Positions 22,240 through 34,286 of a stretch of 61,846 nucleotides of DNA are shown piece after piece. The stretch lies in assembly GCA_014621425.1 (NCBI GenBank), contig JAANBB010000236.1:1-61846 (forward strand), read 5' to 3'. Under the pieces are notes generated by a model. That model had not been told where the DNA came from. It searched no databases and was given only the letters and a program-made list of their open reading frames with translations. Position numbers and translations under genes: made by a program. Every line of letters starts with the position of its first letter. Position 1 is the first letter of the stretch. The stretch comes from Cylindrodendrum hubeiense. Its lineage: Eukaryota; Ascomycota; Sordariomycetes; Hypocreales; Nectriaceae.

Positions 22240-24364
22240 TGTAGGATGAATACTGTTTGTTTAGTAGTCCCAGTTCTCATCCAGCCTTTTCAGAATGATT
22301 TTCACTAAGTGAGTGGAGGTTCGTTGCCTTCCTAGCTTAGCTCGCTTAGTGGTCCGCAAAAGATGCAATATCGGGAGTATACCGCTTTACCCTAGATGGA
22401 TTAGTCATCCACGGACCCATCTCAGAAACAGTTTAAATTTCTTCACAAACTGCAACCAGACAAATTCTTTTCCTTCTCTCATCGCCAACCTGACCATCAC
22501 TTGGGTTCAGAGATCGCATCGCGGCGAACTCCAAGTGGTTCTTTGCTGTGTGCGGTCTCAATCATGATTACTGGCAATCACTGTGATTGCCATGGCACTC
22601 GTCCTCAGGTATGTGACGCGATCCCCTCCTCTCCGCCATCTCCTATGATGATCCTTCACACCACTGTTCCCGCGATACCTGAGCGTCTGAACAACATGCA
22701 CTACCATCTGAGGTTTCTCCAACACCACATCGCGTTTTGATCTCGCAGTATCATCTGCCGCATTGACAAGCGACTAACTTGGAAACAGCGGACAACGATG
22801 AGGCAGATGCCTTGATTATCAGCGAAACTCCTCCAGTTTGGTAAGTGATCCACATTCGGATTCAAATTTTCCTTTTGCAAACACCCCTGTCGATGATGAG
22901 AAAACTTTACATTCAGTTCTGCTACTGAACCACTGTGATGATCCCCATATACCATACCAAGATCTCTGATACAACACTACAAACACACATTTGTCTACCA
23001 TTTCCAGTTGTGCCAGCAGCTAACCATGGAAACAGATTTGTCCAATTCCGGTCGTCTCTGTATGGCGGATATAATTCAACAAATCTAAACCACAAAGTAA
23101 GTACAAGGCGCGACAATGACGATGTCCATTGGGTTGTGGTCCTATATGATGATACAAGTTCTATCCATTCAACGACTTCATCCTGGCCAAGTCACCCTCC
23201 CACACCGTAGTTTCTCGCAAGAGAAATGATGACTGGTTGTGGAGTTGCTTAATTCGTGTTATTCTGACTCCCGTGTTGCGGCTGCCCACAATCTGTTTTG
23301 GGTTGTGGACAGACGCGGCCGGCCGGGCTGACTGAGTATAACGGCTTATCTGATTGCATCCACGTTCCCAATTTGGCTCGTCTCATTTCTCAATCACATA
23401 AGGCATGAGCTAACGGATCGTGAAGGGATTGTCGATGTAAGTATCAGTAATCCTATTAAACTCGTAGATGCGTTTTGTCCCTTCGTTTTGCGTGGACATG
23501 GTACGACCATGCGTGGTCCACTTCACTTCATAGCATGAATACAAAAAAATAATTACCCAGTGTAAACAATTTGAGCTGTTCTTTTGATACATGTGATTGT
23601 GAAAGGGAATCTATATCTGAGTCGACGCGTTGGAGGACAAGGCTCTGTTCTTTAACATGTGTTCCATTGGATCGCCATCTCCACGCTACCTCAGCATTTT
23701 GCATACGATTTCGTCTGGTATCAGGTTGTCCCGCTCAAATGCCGACAACCAACGGCTCCATTCAAATAATGCCTGGTAAGGTAATGTACACGCGGAATTC
23801 GTCTTGGCACCAGCGCCGACGTAAATACATCAGAATGGGTGCACTGTCAGGAGTTGGCCATGTCACACAGAGGTCCATTTTCGGATAGGCTACTCCGGAG
23901 ATCCAATCAAAATGCCATGTCCCAGACGAGCCTAGCAGTCCGTGCTAGGGGTGCATCGTGTCGCCCTGGAAGGTACCTTCGTTTCAGGGACTACGTCGTC
24001 AATTCGCAGAGGTTCCTCGCTCCTGGGAGGTACGACGCCTTAGAGCCACCTTTCTTCCACATCCGCCCTCGCTCCGTTGCCCGGCCTTACAAGCCCTTGG
24101 ACGACAGCACATCCATCCACGACCGACGACTTGCGACGATAATAACGGCGACAATACAGACACAGCGACGACGATAAGGACCGCCGTCCCCATAGCCACC
24201 GGCCGCGCAGCCCCTGTATCCGTGGGCAGTCTCGACAAACCTCCCTGTTTGGCCTCTGGCCTTGCGACGACTTAGGCTCGTAGCTAGGAGCTCATCCCTC
24301 GTCCAGTTCCAAGTCGGGTGTGATCCAACGACGCGCTGGGGCGTCCCCGGGCAAAGGTTGTTCA
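22240..24364. other. long divergent intergenic region with orphan splice-like signals
   Basis: About 2.1 kb between the MTR3 and ANP1 start codons. No continuous coding frame is supported. Between 22,560 and 23,110 there are unusually good splice-like signals: gtatgt near 22610, gactaacttggaaacag near 22790, gtaagt near 22842, gctaaccatggaaacag near 23035 and gtaagt near 23097. These could mark a spliced non-coding or very short coding transcript, but I could not assemble a convincing protein. Confidence 0.35.
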
Positions 24365-26237
24365 ATGCCTTCCTATGCCTTGCCCACCGACGCCAAGATG
24401 ATTCCTCGGCATCATGCTGGAGCTTTCTCCAACGGCTACCCGCGCGGGAACACCTTCGATATGTCCCCTCACAGGTAATTACAGCCAACCATACACCTCC
24501 TCTGCTCGCCCTTTCGCTGACCCTCGACTTCCGAAATAGATTCCAACCTCGAGCGTCGACACCCGCCCAGAGACGGCGCCAGAAACTCCTGGTCCGCCTC
24601 GGGGTAGTCTTCGTCATCCTCCTCGTCTTCAGCCTGTGGCTGTGGCCATCCAGCCCTGTCGCTTCCCTCGTTTCTTTCGGCCTCCTTTCAACCGGCGACG
24701 GCCTCGAGCTCGAGACGGTCCGATACTACGACTTGACCAATGTTCAGGGCACTGCTCGTGGCTGGGAGCGTGAGGAGCGCATTCTGCTGTGCGTACCCCT
24801 TCGCGACGCGGAGCCGCACCTTGCCATGTTCTTCTCCCATCTCCATAATTTTACCTACCCCCATCATCTGATCGATCTGGCCTTTCTCGTCTCCGACTCG
24901 AAGGACCGAACCCTGGAGGTGTTGTCTGAGAACCTGGAGGCGATCCAGGCAGACCCCGACCCGAAGCAGCCATACGGCGAAATTTCCATTATCGAAAAGG
25001 ACTTTGGCCAAAAGGTCAACCAGGACGTTGAGAGCCGTCATGGCTTTGCCGCACAGGCTAGCCGAAGAAAGCTGATGGCTCAGGCCCGCAACTGGCTGCT
25101 GAGTGCTGCCCTGCGACCCTACCACTCCTGGGTGTACTGGCGAGATGTAGATGTGGAGACAGCGCCCTTCACCATCCTGGAAGACCTTATGCGACACAAC
25201 AAGGACGTTATCGTTCCCAGTAAGCACAAACCCCCGCAATGACCTTCGTGCAGGCACTGACGCGACTACAGATGTTTGGCGGCCATTGCCCGATTGGCTC
25301 GGCGGAGAACAGCCGTATGATTTGAACTCGTGGCAGGAATCAGAGACGGCCCTGGCCCTGGCCGATACGCTGGACGAGGATGCTGTCATTGTGGAAGGCT
25401 ACGCCGAGTATGCTACTTGGCGACCCCATCTTGCCTACCTTCGTGATCCCTATGGTGATCCCGATATGGAGATGGAGATCGACGGAGTTGGAGGTGTTAG
25501 CATCCTAGCAAAGGCTAAGGTGTTTCGGTCGGGCGTTCACTTCCCAGCCTTCAGCTTCGAGAAGCACGCCGAGACAGAGGGATTTGGCAAGGTACGAAAC
25601 GCTATGTTCAGGTTTCTTGAGGATCAACAATTACTAACATGGAGATTTCAGATGGCCAAGAGAATGCGCTACTCTGTTGTAGGCCTGCCACACTACACTA
25701 TCTGGCATTTGTATGAGCCTAGCGTGGACGATGTTAAACACATGGAGGTACGTTTCAACTTCGATGCTTCTGATATGCCATACCCCCCGACACCTGCTCT
25801 GTTACTGACTCTTGATGTAGGAGATGGAGCAAGAGAGACTTGCCCGTGAGAAGGAGGAGGGGGAAAGAAAGAACAAAGAGCAAAAGATTAAGGAAGAATT
25901 CAGTGATACGAGAAGTGAGTGGGAAAAGGACAAGCAGGAAATGAACGATCTCAAAGCCCAGCAGCGGGCGGCGGATGCAGGCTCGGCCAAGGCTCCGTCG
26001 GGAGGAGAGAAGGATTCTGGCAAGCCTTCTGAGGGTGAAAAGGAGTCGGAAAGAGCCGCCAATGGCGCGGCCGCCAAGCCTGATACTGCCGTGGACGCAG
26101 TCAAGGCGGGGACAAATGCACAGAAGGACGACAAGGTGAAGGCGGATGCACAGAAGGACAACAAGGTGAAGGCGGATGCGCAGAAGGACGACAAGGCGAA
26201 GGTGAATGCACAGAAAAATGAAAAGGCGGCAGCTTGA
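24365..26237 (+). CDS. ANP1: alpha-1,6-mannosyltransferase complex subunit (ANP1/VAN1/MNN9 family)
   Basis: Five exons: 24365-24474, 24540-25219, 25272-25591, 25652-25747 and 25821-26237, giving 540 residues. A type II Golgi protein with one membrane anchor (VRLGVVFVILLVFSLWLW, about residue 50). The family's catalytic domain follows: RILLCVPLRDAEPHLAMFF, HHLIDLAFLVSDS, RNWLLSAALRPYHSWVYWRDVDVE (with the DVD metal motif), VIVEGYAEYATWRPHLAYLRD and GLPHYTIWHLYEPSVDD. The start NGYPRGNTFDMSPHR resembles ANP1-type N-termini. Such proteins form mannan polymerase complexes that extend the N-glycan outer chain. After VDDVKHME, a charged, coiled-coil C-terminal extension ends in 30-bp tandem repeats. 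All five exons keep frame; an ATG at 24398 is an alternative start. Confidence 0.93.
26118..26232 (+). repeat. 30-bp tandem repeat in the ANP1 C-terminal tail
   Basis: Three full units and one partial unit encode AQKDDKVKAD-type decapeptides. Units differ by a few substitutions, for example DD or DN and KAD or KVN. The array stays in frame and ends four residues before the stop. Confidence 0.8.
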
Positions 26238-27130
26238 GGGGATTTGGGTCCCGACGAGGAGTCGATCTCTTCGGGTATGGTTCGTTACTCGTTTGCAGCG
26301 TCCATTTGTACAATACAAGGCATGGCGACAGGTGGAGGTAGACTTGGGAAGTGGGCTTTTACTGCTAGAAAGAAATGTCGGCTGGCTGGCTTGCGGGAGG
26401 TAGGATTGAAGACTCGCTGTCCCGCAGTGTACAAGGCGTCTGGTACAAGGAACTGGTTAGGTACAGAAAACGAACAGTACAAACCACATACCTCGATACG
26501 GGGTTCATATTCATAATGATCAGAGTGTATACCTATTGTGTTCGATGCAGGAGTAGTTCTGTCTGGGCATCTGGTGGGCTATCTGGTGGACGCTGTGCAA
26601 CATGAGTTGGTTGAATGATAGCCCAGCGTCCGTCCGTCTGTCAGGTACTCGACCCAATTTCTTGGCGCACCTGCACATTCCCCCACCGAGCTGCGCCGGA
26701 ATAAAGTACCCGACTCCCCGTGGGCGCTGGACGGGCAGCAAAATCCAGGGGCGAACCACTACCCCAGGCAGGGGCGCTGGCGAGGCTCCCAGGCCAATCC
26801 GTTGACAAGCAGCCAATCAGGGCGGGGCTGGGACGACACCTTCGAGAAAGACCCAAGCTTCACAGGATAGCTACCTCACCCACTGGCAGCACCAGAAGTC
26901 CATAACCAGCAGCTGACTTTGGCACCGGCCGACTGGACACAGTATTCAGGCCGTCTGGACGTATCTGTCCCCTTGCGATCCATCATTAATAGCCAGGCTG
27001 GTCCATTACCGTCTCCGATCCGACGTCGCTTTCCCTCGCGCAACACCCTCCGATTCCAAGCTCAGGCGAGTCGCCCAGCCGCTTGACCCCGACATCTGTC
27101 CTTGAGCGCTGCACGCCGCACTCGCAGATC
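26238..27130. other. intergenic region upstream of the Sec7 gene
   Basis: About 890 bp holding the ANP1 3' end and the Sec7 gene promoter. No supported gene; open frames here lack domain signals. Confidence 0.4.
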
Positions 27131-30100
27131 ATGAGTCGCGATGCGCAGCCCCCCGCCACCATGGAGAGCCCCCAGTCTTCTGGGCTCCCGACCTTCGAGA
27201 GCCGCACCATCCCCCCGAGGATGCAGTACCGAAGCCGTCCTGTCACCGTCGCCGTCGACCCCGTCTCCTTGGTGATCTCCGAATGCATCTCCATCACCTC
27301 CGTCATCCAGAAGCATGCCCGCTCACCACACTCGTCCGTCTCCGCCATCCTCGGAGGCAGCCCGAATCCTGTCCACTTGGGACCCCCCAGCCCAGCCTTG
27401 GGCGGGAGGAGCAAGAGCCCCTCTGGGAGCATCAGCGGCGACAGCGCCCAGGACACCGGCCTCGCGAACCGATGGGGGCTTCGCGGCCAGAGGGGAAAGA
27501 GCATGCAAGACAACCCTATGATTACAGGCTTTGGGAAGCTGAGGCATGAGCTTGCCGGTATCAAAGGTGCGCATGCTTGGCTGTGTCCTACAAGGACAAT
27601 GGGGCAAAGCTAACTTGTGTTCAGACATCCGATCCTTCGATGCCCCGTCAATCCTCGCCCCGTTCCTCCATGTCATCCAAGCCAAAGGCACTGCCGCCCC
27701 GATCACCATCCTCGCCCTGGGCGCCTTGAGAAAGTTCCTGGCGTACGGCTTCATCTGCCCTGAATCGCCACGCTTTGCCTTGGCCATGCAGTCACTCTCC
27801 GCTGCCGTTACACACTGTCAGTTCGACATCAGTGACTCGGGGCAGGTTGAAGTTGTGCTTCTTATGATTCTCAACCTCATGGAGGACATGATGTCGGGCC
27901 CTGGAGGAGACATCCTAAGCGACGAGAGCGTTTGCGACATGATGGGCCGTGGTCTTGCCATCTGCTCCCAACCTCGCTTCTCTCCTGTTCTACGCAGAAC
28001 CGCCGAGGCCTCCATGGTTCGAATGTGTCAGATTATATTCGAAGACGTCAAGCATCTCGAGTTCGAGGCTGGTGATGACGCCGAGGCCCTGGATCAGCAA
28101 GTGGATGAGGATCTGGACAGTGTCAAAATGGATGCCACTCCAGCTGACACCGAGACTCTATCCGCCGAGCCTAAAGCCCTTGAGGTCCTTAAGGTAGAGA
28201 CTCCGGATCCAGAGCGTACCAGCAAAGATATTGTAACCGATACGGAGCCCGGAGTAGTCACAATCAGTGATCCAAGTGAGGAGACAGAGTCTCTAGATCT
28301 GAGGCCTTATTCACTCCCTTCTGTGCGGGAGCTCTTCCGGGTTCTTGTTAACTTCCTGGACCCTCAGGATCGCCACCATACGGACACTATGAGAGTCATG
28401 GCTCTGCGAATAATTCACGTCGCACTCGAGGTCTCTGGACCTTTCATCGCTCGACACCCTGCTCTTGCTGTTATTGCTGAGGACCGACTCTGCAGCTATC
28501 TCTTCCAACTCGTCAGGTCTGACAACATGGCCATTCTTCAGGAATCACTCATTGTTGCCGGAACTCTGTTGGCAACGTGCCGAGGCGTCCTCAAGCTGCA
28601 GCAAGAGTTGTTTTTGTCCTACTTGGTAGCGTGCCTACACCCCAAAGTGGAGATTCCCCGCGAACCTGGAATTGAACCGGCCTTGTATGCTGGCATCCCC
28701 CAGACACCTAAGCTAGTGAAGCCTTCTCCATCATCACAGCCGGGCAGTGGACGCGCGACCCCAGTTCCGGTCCAGGATCGTCAAAAGCTGGGCCTAGAGG
28801 GGGGTGCAAGGAAGCCCGATGCCCGCCAGGCTATGGTGGAGAGTATCGGCGTACTGTCAAGGATGCCGACATTCATGGTTGAACTGTTTGTGAATTACGA
28901 CTGCGATCCAGACCGAGCCGATCTGTGTGAGGATATGATTGGACTGCTATCAAGGAATGCGCTGCCCGACTCGGCAACCTGGAGCACAACCAGCGTCCCT
29001 CCCCTGTGTCTCGATGCCTTACTACGGTACATCCAGTTCATTGCTGAGAGACTCCACGAAGATCCTATTCAAGACGGCTATCCTGGCCAGGACACTCTCA
29101 GAGAGCAACGGCGCCGAAAGAAGATCATCATCAAGGGAGCCAACAAGTTCAATGAGAAGCCCAAGGCTGGCCTGGGCTACCTTGAAGCGCAGGGCATCAT
29201 CGAAGACGCCAGTGACCCTGTTGCTGTTGCTAAGTTCCTCAAGGGAACCTCACGTGTATCCAAGAAGGTCTTGGGTGATTTCCTTTCTAAAAGGGGCAAT
29301 GAGGAGATCCTTAAGGCTTTCATGGATGTCTTTGAATTTTCCGGGAAGCGCGTTGATGAAGCTCTTAGATTGCTTCTCGAGTCCTTCCGATTGCCCGGCG
29401 AGTCACCTTTGATTTCCACTATTGTGGAACGTTTCGCGGAAAAATACTCGAGTGATGAATCCGCCGAAGAGGTTGCCAACAATGATGCCGTGTATATCCT
29501 GACATACGCCATCATCTTGCTGAACACAGATCAGCACAACCCGAACATGACCGCTTCGAAGCGCATGACGTTTGAGGATTTCTCCAAGAACCTCCGGGGC
29601 GTGAACAACGGGCAGAACTTTACACCGGAATATCTGCAAACAATTTTCGATTCGATCAAGTCTAACGAGATTATTTTGCCCGATGAGCACGACAACAAGC
29701 ATGCCTTTGACTATGCTTGGAGAGAGCTTCTCCTCAAGACTGAGTCTGCGGGTAACCTGATTCTCTGCGACACTAACATTTATGATGCCGATATGTTTGC
29801 CACCACTTGGAAGCCCATCATCTCAACTTTGTCGTATGTCTTCATGTCCGCTACGGATGACGCAGTCTTTGCAAGAATTGTCACGGGCTTTGACGAATGC
29901 GCACGCATCGCCACAAAGTACCAGAACACGGAAGCACTTGACCAGATCGTTTTCTGCCTCAGCCACATGTCTACGCTGGCCGCCGAGTCACCCTTCAACA
30001 CCTCACTTAATACTGAGGTCCAGGCCGGTGAGGGTAGTGTTATGGTGAGTGAGCTCGCTGTGAAACTGGGCAGGGACTTCCGCGCCCAACTCGCAACACT

Positions 30101-32376
30101 CGTGCTCTTCCGTGTCGTCACCGGAAGTGAACGCCTGCTGCATAACAGTTGGAAATATGTAAGTTGATGTCTTCTATATTTGCGTATCTAGCTAATTCTC
30201 TCAGATCATCCGGATATGGCTAAACCTCTTCACCAACTCATTGATTTCTTCCTTCTCCCCGAGCAGCATTCCCTCCCTGCCCGTCCCAGCTATCCCGCTC
30301 CAAACTCCGTCCCAAGTCATCGATCGGGTCTCCCGGACATCGGAAACTGGATTCTTCTCCGCCTTCACATCGTACATCTCGAGTTATGCTGCCGATGACC
30401 CGCCCGAGCCATCTGATGAAGAGCTCGAGAGTACCCTATGTACTATCGATTGTGTAAAATCGTGTAAGATGACAGATGTCTTCGAAAATATTGCGTAAGC
30501 TGCCCCATCCCTTTTAGAGACCAAACCCTGACGAATATACAGCAAGCTTGATGCGAAGACTGCAACGATTGTGGTTGAAACGCTCATTGACCAACTTCCT
30601 GAGGATAGCAACACGACTGTAATCAGTGTCAAGCAGGAAAACATGCCTGCATCTCCCACAAACGGCCAACTTCCGTCGGAAGCACTCCCGAAGTATGACC
30701 CTAGTGTGACGTACATCTTGGAGTTCTGCACCCTGCTCGCGACCAGAGACGCAGAAGCTATCGAGAGAATGGGCAAGGTGGTGTTTGATACATTGCAGGG
30801 CGTTCTCCGTGACCCCAGCCAATATCATGCTATCACTATCTCAAGAGCAACCTTTTATGCTCTGAAGCTCTTGAAAACCAGCTATGTATGATTTCCCAAG
30901 AAGTTAAAATATCAATATGCTAATACGGCCGAGAAGGAACACGATTTCGTCAATGTCCCGTTCCTCCTCCATACAATCTCGAGCCTCCCTCAAGATGCAC
31001 TGGGTAAAACCTCGGATCTTACTCTGGAAGGCCTAGCGATCTGTATCGATGAACCTGGCCCGTTAAGACGAGAGATTATGACGTCCCCGGACTTCTGGGC
31101 AATCCTCCGAACTCTGGCGGCAAGGCCTGAGTCGGCCGCATTGGTGTTTGGAATCCTCGAAAGGGGTATCACTGGTGACCCTCAAGCTATCTTGGCCGAT
31201 AACTATGAGGCAGCTGTCTCGCTGTTGAATGACTTTGCTACTGCTGCAAACCCCAAACAGCCTGCCTTGCAGAGGACAGGTTCTCAGCAACAGAGGACCC
31301 CCCAGAAGAAGCCAGAAGGAAAACGGTAAATCTCCCTTCAGTCACTGGTATAGTATAATGTCAGCTAATTAGTAGTAGTCATTCTGAGGCCGTAACAAGA
31401 GGGTCTAAGGCGGTGGATATTCTTTACAGTCTGACGGCTCGCATCCCCCATCTCATGCAACAGTCTCAGCTTGAGAGCAGTGAAGGTTCGTCACAGTCTA
31501 TACTTACGTAGTAATGGTTGCAATAACTAAACTTTCACCTCTAGCTTGGTCAGCCTATTGGTTACCCATCTTCCAAGCGCTGACGAACCAATGCGCAAAC
31601 CCCTGCAGGGAGGTACGACAGCTCGCCTTCTCGGCGCTGCAGCGATCACTGCTCTCGCCGGAGCTTACTTGCAGTGACCCCAAGGAGTGGACCGCTATAT
31701 TTGGCAAGGTTCTGTTTCCTTTGATTCTACGACTGCTCAAGCCGGAGGTATTTTCGTCAGACCGAGACGGGATGAGCGAGATGAGGGTCCAGTCCGCCTC
31801 ACTCCTATGCAAAGTGTTCCTCCAATACCTCGTGCTCCTATCTGAGTGGGATGGGATGTTGGACCTTTGGGTCAAGATTATCGAGATTATGGATCGTCTC
31901 ATGAATAGCGGTCAAGGCGATAGCTTGGTAAGTCAACATACGCGACAAAACTTGTTTAGGAGTTCAAGTAAGACTAATGTATCTGATTGCAGGAGGAGGC
32001 AGTCCGCGAGAACCTGAAGAACGTTGTCCTGTTCATGGCCAGCAGCGGATATCTTGTGTCGCCGAGGAAAGACAAGTCAAAGGAAAAGCTTTGGACAGAG
32101 ACTTGGAAGCGAATTGACCGTTTCCTGCCAGATCTACGAAGCGACCTTGCTTTAGAAGAGCCCTTGACCGAGGAGGAGAAGGCTGAGAAGACCCAGGAGC
32201 AAAGTGAAGCGGAGCTAAAGGGTGTCACCCAAACGGAAACGGCAGATGAATCAGGAGAGAAGCAGGAAGAAGAAGGAGATGACGAAGAAGAAGAAGACGA
32301 CGACGACGAAGAAGAAGAGAGCGACAGGGAGAAAGATGAAGTGAAGGAGGAGGCGAAGGAGGAGACGAAGAAATAA
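27131..32376 (+). CDS. ARF guanine-nucleotide exchange factor of the GEA1/GEA2/GBF1 family (Sec7 domain)
   Basis: Eight exons: 27131-27566, 27625-30158, 30205-30494, 30543-30885, 30937-31325, 31373-31485, 31545-31927 and 31993-32376, giving 1,623 residues. Dimerisation/DCB motifs lie near the N-terminus (VSLVISECISITSVIQKHARSP and the ITGFGKLRHEL region). An HUS-like segment follows (FMVELFVNYDCDPDRADLCEDMI). The Sec7 domain is at about residues 640-850, with the glutamic finger in ESFRLPGESPLI and the helix HNPNMTASKRMTFEDF. HDS helical regions and a Glu/Lys-rich acidic tail complete it. GEA proteins activate ARF1 at the early Golgi for COPI coat assembly. The acceptors before exons 5 and 6 are tandem NAG sites, so a few residues may vary. 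Confidence 0.94.
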
Positions 32377-34286
32377 GGCAAGAAGGAAGCAAAGGAGTCC
32401 TAGATGATGAATTAGAGCGAATAGAAAGAGCACCAGATGCACCTGGATGATGTCGAGGGGGATGACATTGGGAGGGTGTCTGGCCCGGACACATGTCATC
32501 AATCAAGTTAGAGAGAGGCGTCAGTGGACTGTACAAATTCAATAATCTAGACCATTTCGATATGGAGTTGCCTGGGGATTGCGCTGTCTCTCGTGGCCCG
32601 ACTCATTCATTGTGGATTAATCGGAGGGTTCAACACTAGTTCTGATTAATGACTGAGTTTTGTAGTTGACAATGAGACATGCCAACATTTGTTTGCATTG
32701 CAGGGCGGTCCCTGGAGCGACGTCATTTGAATGCGGGCCATTTACGGCACGTACTGGTTTTGGCGCATGTGATACCTGGAGCTCACTGCTTGCTATAAGG
32801 TATGTACCTACTTCAATAGTCACCCCGACAAGGGTTGGTTGCAAAGGATCAAAGCAGGTGTTTCACACCATTGCGAGCCTGGAGAATATGGATACCCCAA
32901 GAATGCCCGCTCGCAAGATCATATGATAGACCGCTCAGGAGCATGCCATTTTAGAGTCTCTTCTTCAAAGATGTACTACGTGGAAGGAGGTCCATGATGG
33001 GTTGGAAGCAGAGTCTCCAAAAGGCCGAAACATGCAAATCGTCCGTCATTACGCGACGACTCACAAAATGGATTTGTTCAAGGTGGAATTTAGAAGAGGA
33101 TAACGTACTCAGAGAGCTTTTCAAGTCTGGGGTTCCTCGACCTGAATATCCCACACGTTTTTCGGAGATAATCTGCCAGGGCGCACCCGTGGCGCGCCCG
33201 TGGCGCGATTGTAGAGAGAACTCAGCTGCTGAGACTGCTTGCATACAAGTCCTGGTCTGAGGCAGAGTTGCAAAATGTCCGAGACCATCGCCACCTCAAA
33301 CTCAGAATTTGGCGCTCAATTTTGGGGAAAATTCGGATACGATCGGACGTATAATACGCTCAAGGAACAGCGACGCAAGCTGAACTCGGCTCACTGGGAC
33401 GATTGATATCTCAGAGCTCAGCCCAGTTCTCACTCGCAGGACATGCTTTCTACTTTACACGCTACGCTTTTAGAACATTAGGGTGGCGGCGTTGAAGGCG
33501 AAAGCATTTAGCAACACATCGCCGTGTAAGGTGCGATTATACGAACCCAGCGAAATGAGATGTCGTCTGAAGTTAGAGACGCAGTCAAGGATAATAAGGA
33601 CAACTGCTCGTTGAAGGACTAGGACCTGGTTCTTTAGCGGCGGTTAGACAAGAACCGTGTGAAGAAGGGAAGGCAGCCAAGCAGGTCGCAATGTTACGGA
33701 ACCTCATATAGATTTATAAAAATACCTTTTCTCGGCCACAGAATGTAGTTAACAGCAATAGTGTATTAATTCTGCAGTAACAAAAATTTATCTCAGCTAA
33801 GACATCAGCATTTAGATCAATTATTGTCATCTCCTGAGGGGGCCTTCATCGAAGTGAGCGGCACCGATCTATACAATACCAGAACTCAAACCGGCTATGC
33901 CAAGTTGACATCCCTTCCGAGCTACCTCTTTCCCTTTAGTATTCTACCAATGTAGTCCTAATAGCACCTTGCATCGATCATGTGCTCCCGATCATAGCGG
34001 CACAGCCAGGCACAGCCAGGCCCAGAGGGCATAAATCGATTCTAGCCCGCGATTAGACGATGATACTCGCACACAGGATGCATCACAACCCACGGCACGT
34101 GCACAGAAGGAGGCAGGCATCCAAGTAGCTATCAGTTGTTGTCTAAGATATGACCTACCTATGAGAAATCCAAGTCTATTCTCCAAATGCGCACACTCTT
34201 CTTCGGATCACCGAATGGCTTCGGCAGCCAATACTCCTTGCGCACGATCCAAGTCAGGCCTCGGGTGCCTCCTCTATCTCGCGCAA
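32377..34286. other. gene-poor accessory-looking region
   Basis: About 1.9 kb between the Sec7 gene and the adenylosuccinate synthetase 3' end. It contains coding-like but frame-broken sequence at about 32,990-33,640 (listed separately) and otherwise no supported gene. The tract near 33,720-33,830 is AT-richer than the flanking housekeeping DNA. Confidence 0.4.
32994..33412 (+). pseudogene. decayed Myb/SANT-like gene fragment
   Basis: Three adjoining reading frames carry coding-like peptides that look like one broken gene. Frame 3 has RWNLEEDNVLRELFKSGVPR followed by PEYPTRFSEIICQG (33084-33190). Frame 1 has YKSWSEAELQNVRDHRHLK (33244-33300). Frame 2 has EFGAQFWGKFGYDRTYNTLK and then EQRRKLNSAHWDD with a stop (33305-33412). 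The W-x-x-EED and W-SEAEL starts recall two Myb/SANT-like helices found in accessory fungal proteins. Frame changes without good splice sites suggest decay. A further coding-like piece (MSSEVRDAVKDNKDN) lies near 33,558. The family link is tentative. Confidence 0.35.

Noticed and set aside
22935..23210. 91-codon frame MMIPIYHTKISD...
   Set aside because: Overlaps good splice-like signals that would cut it, and joining it to neighbouring pieces introduces a stop; no family signal.
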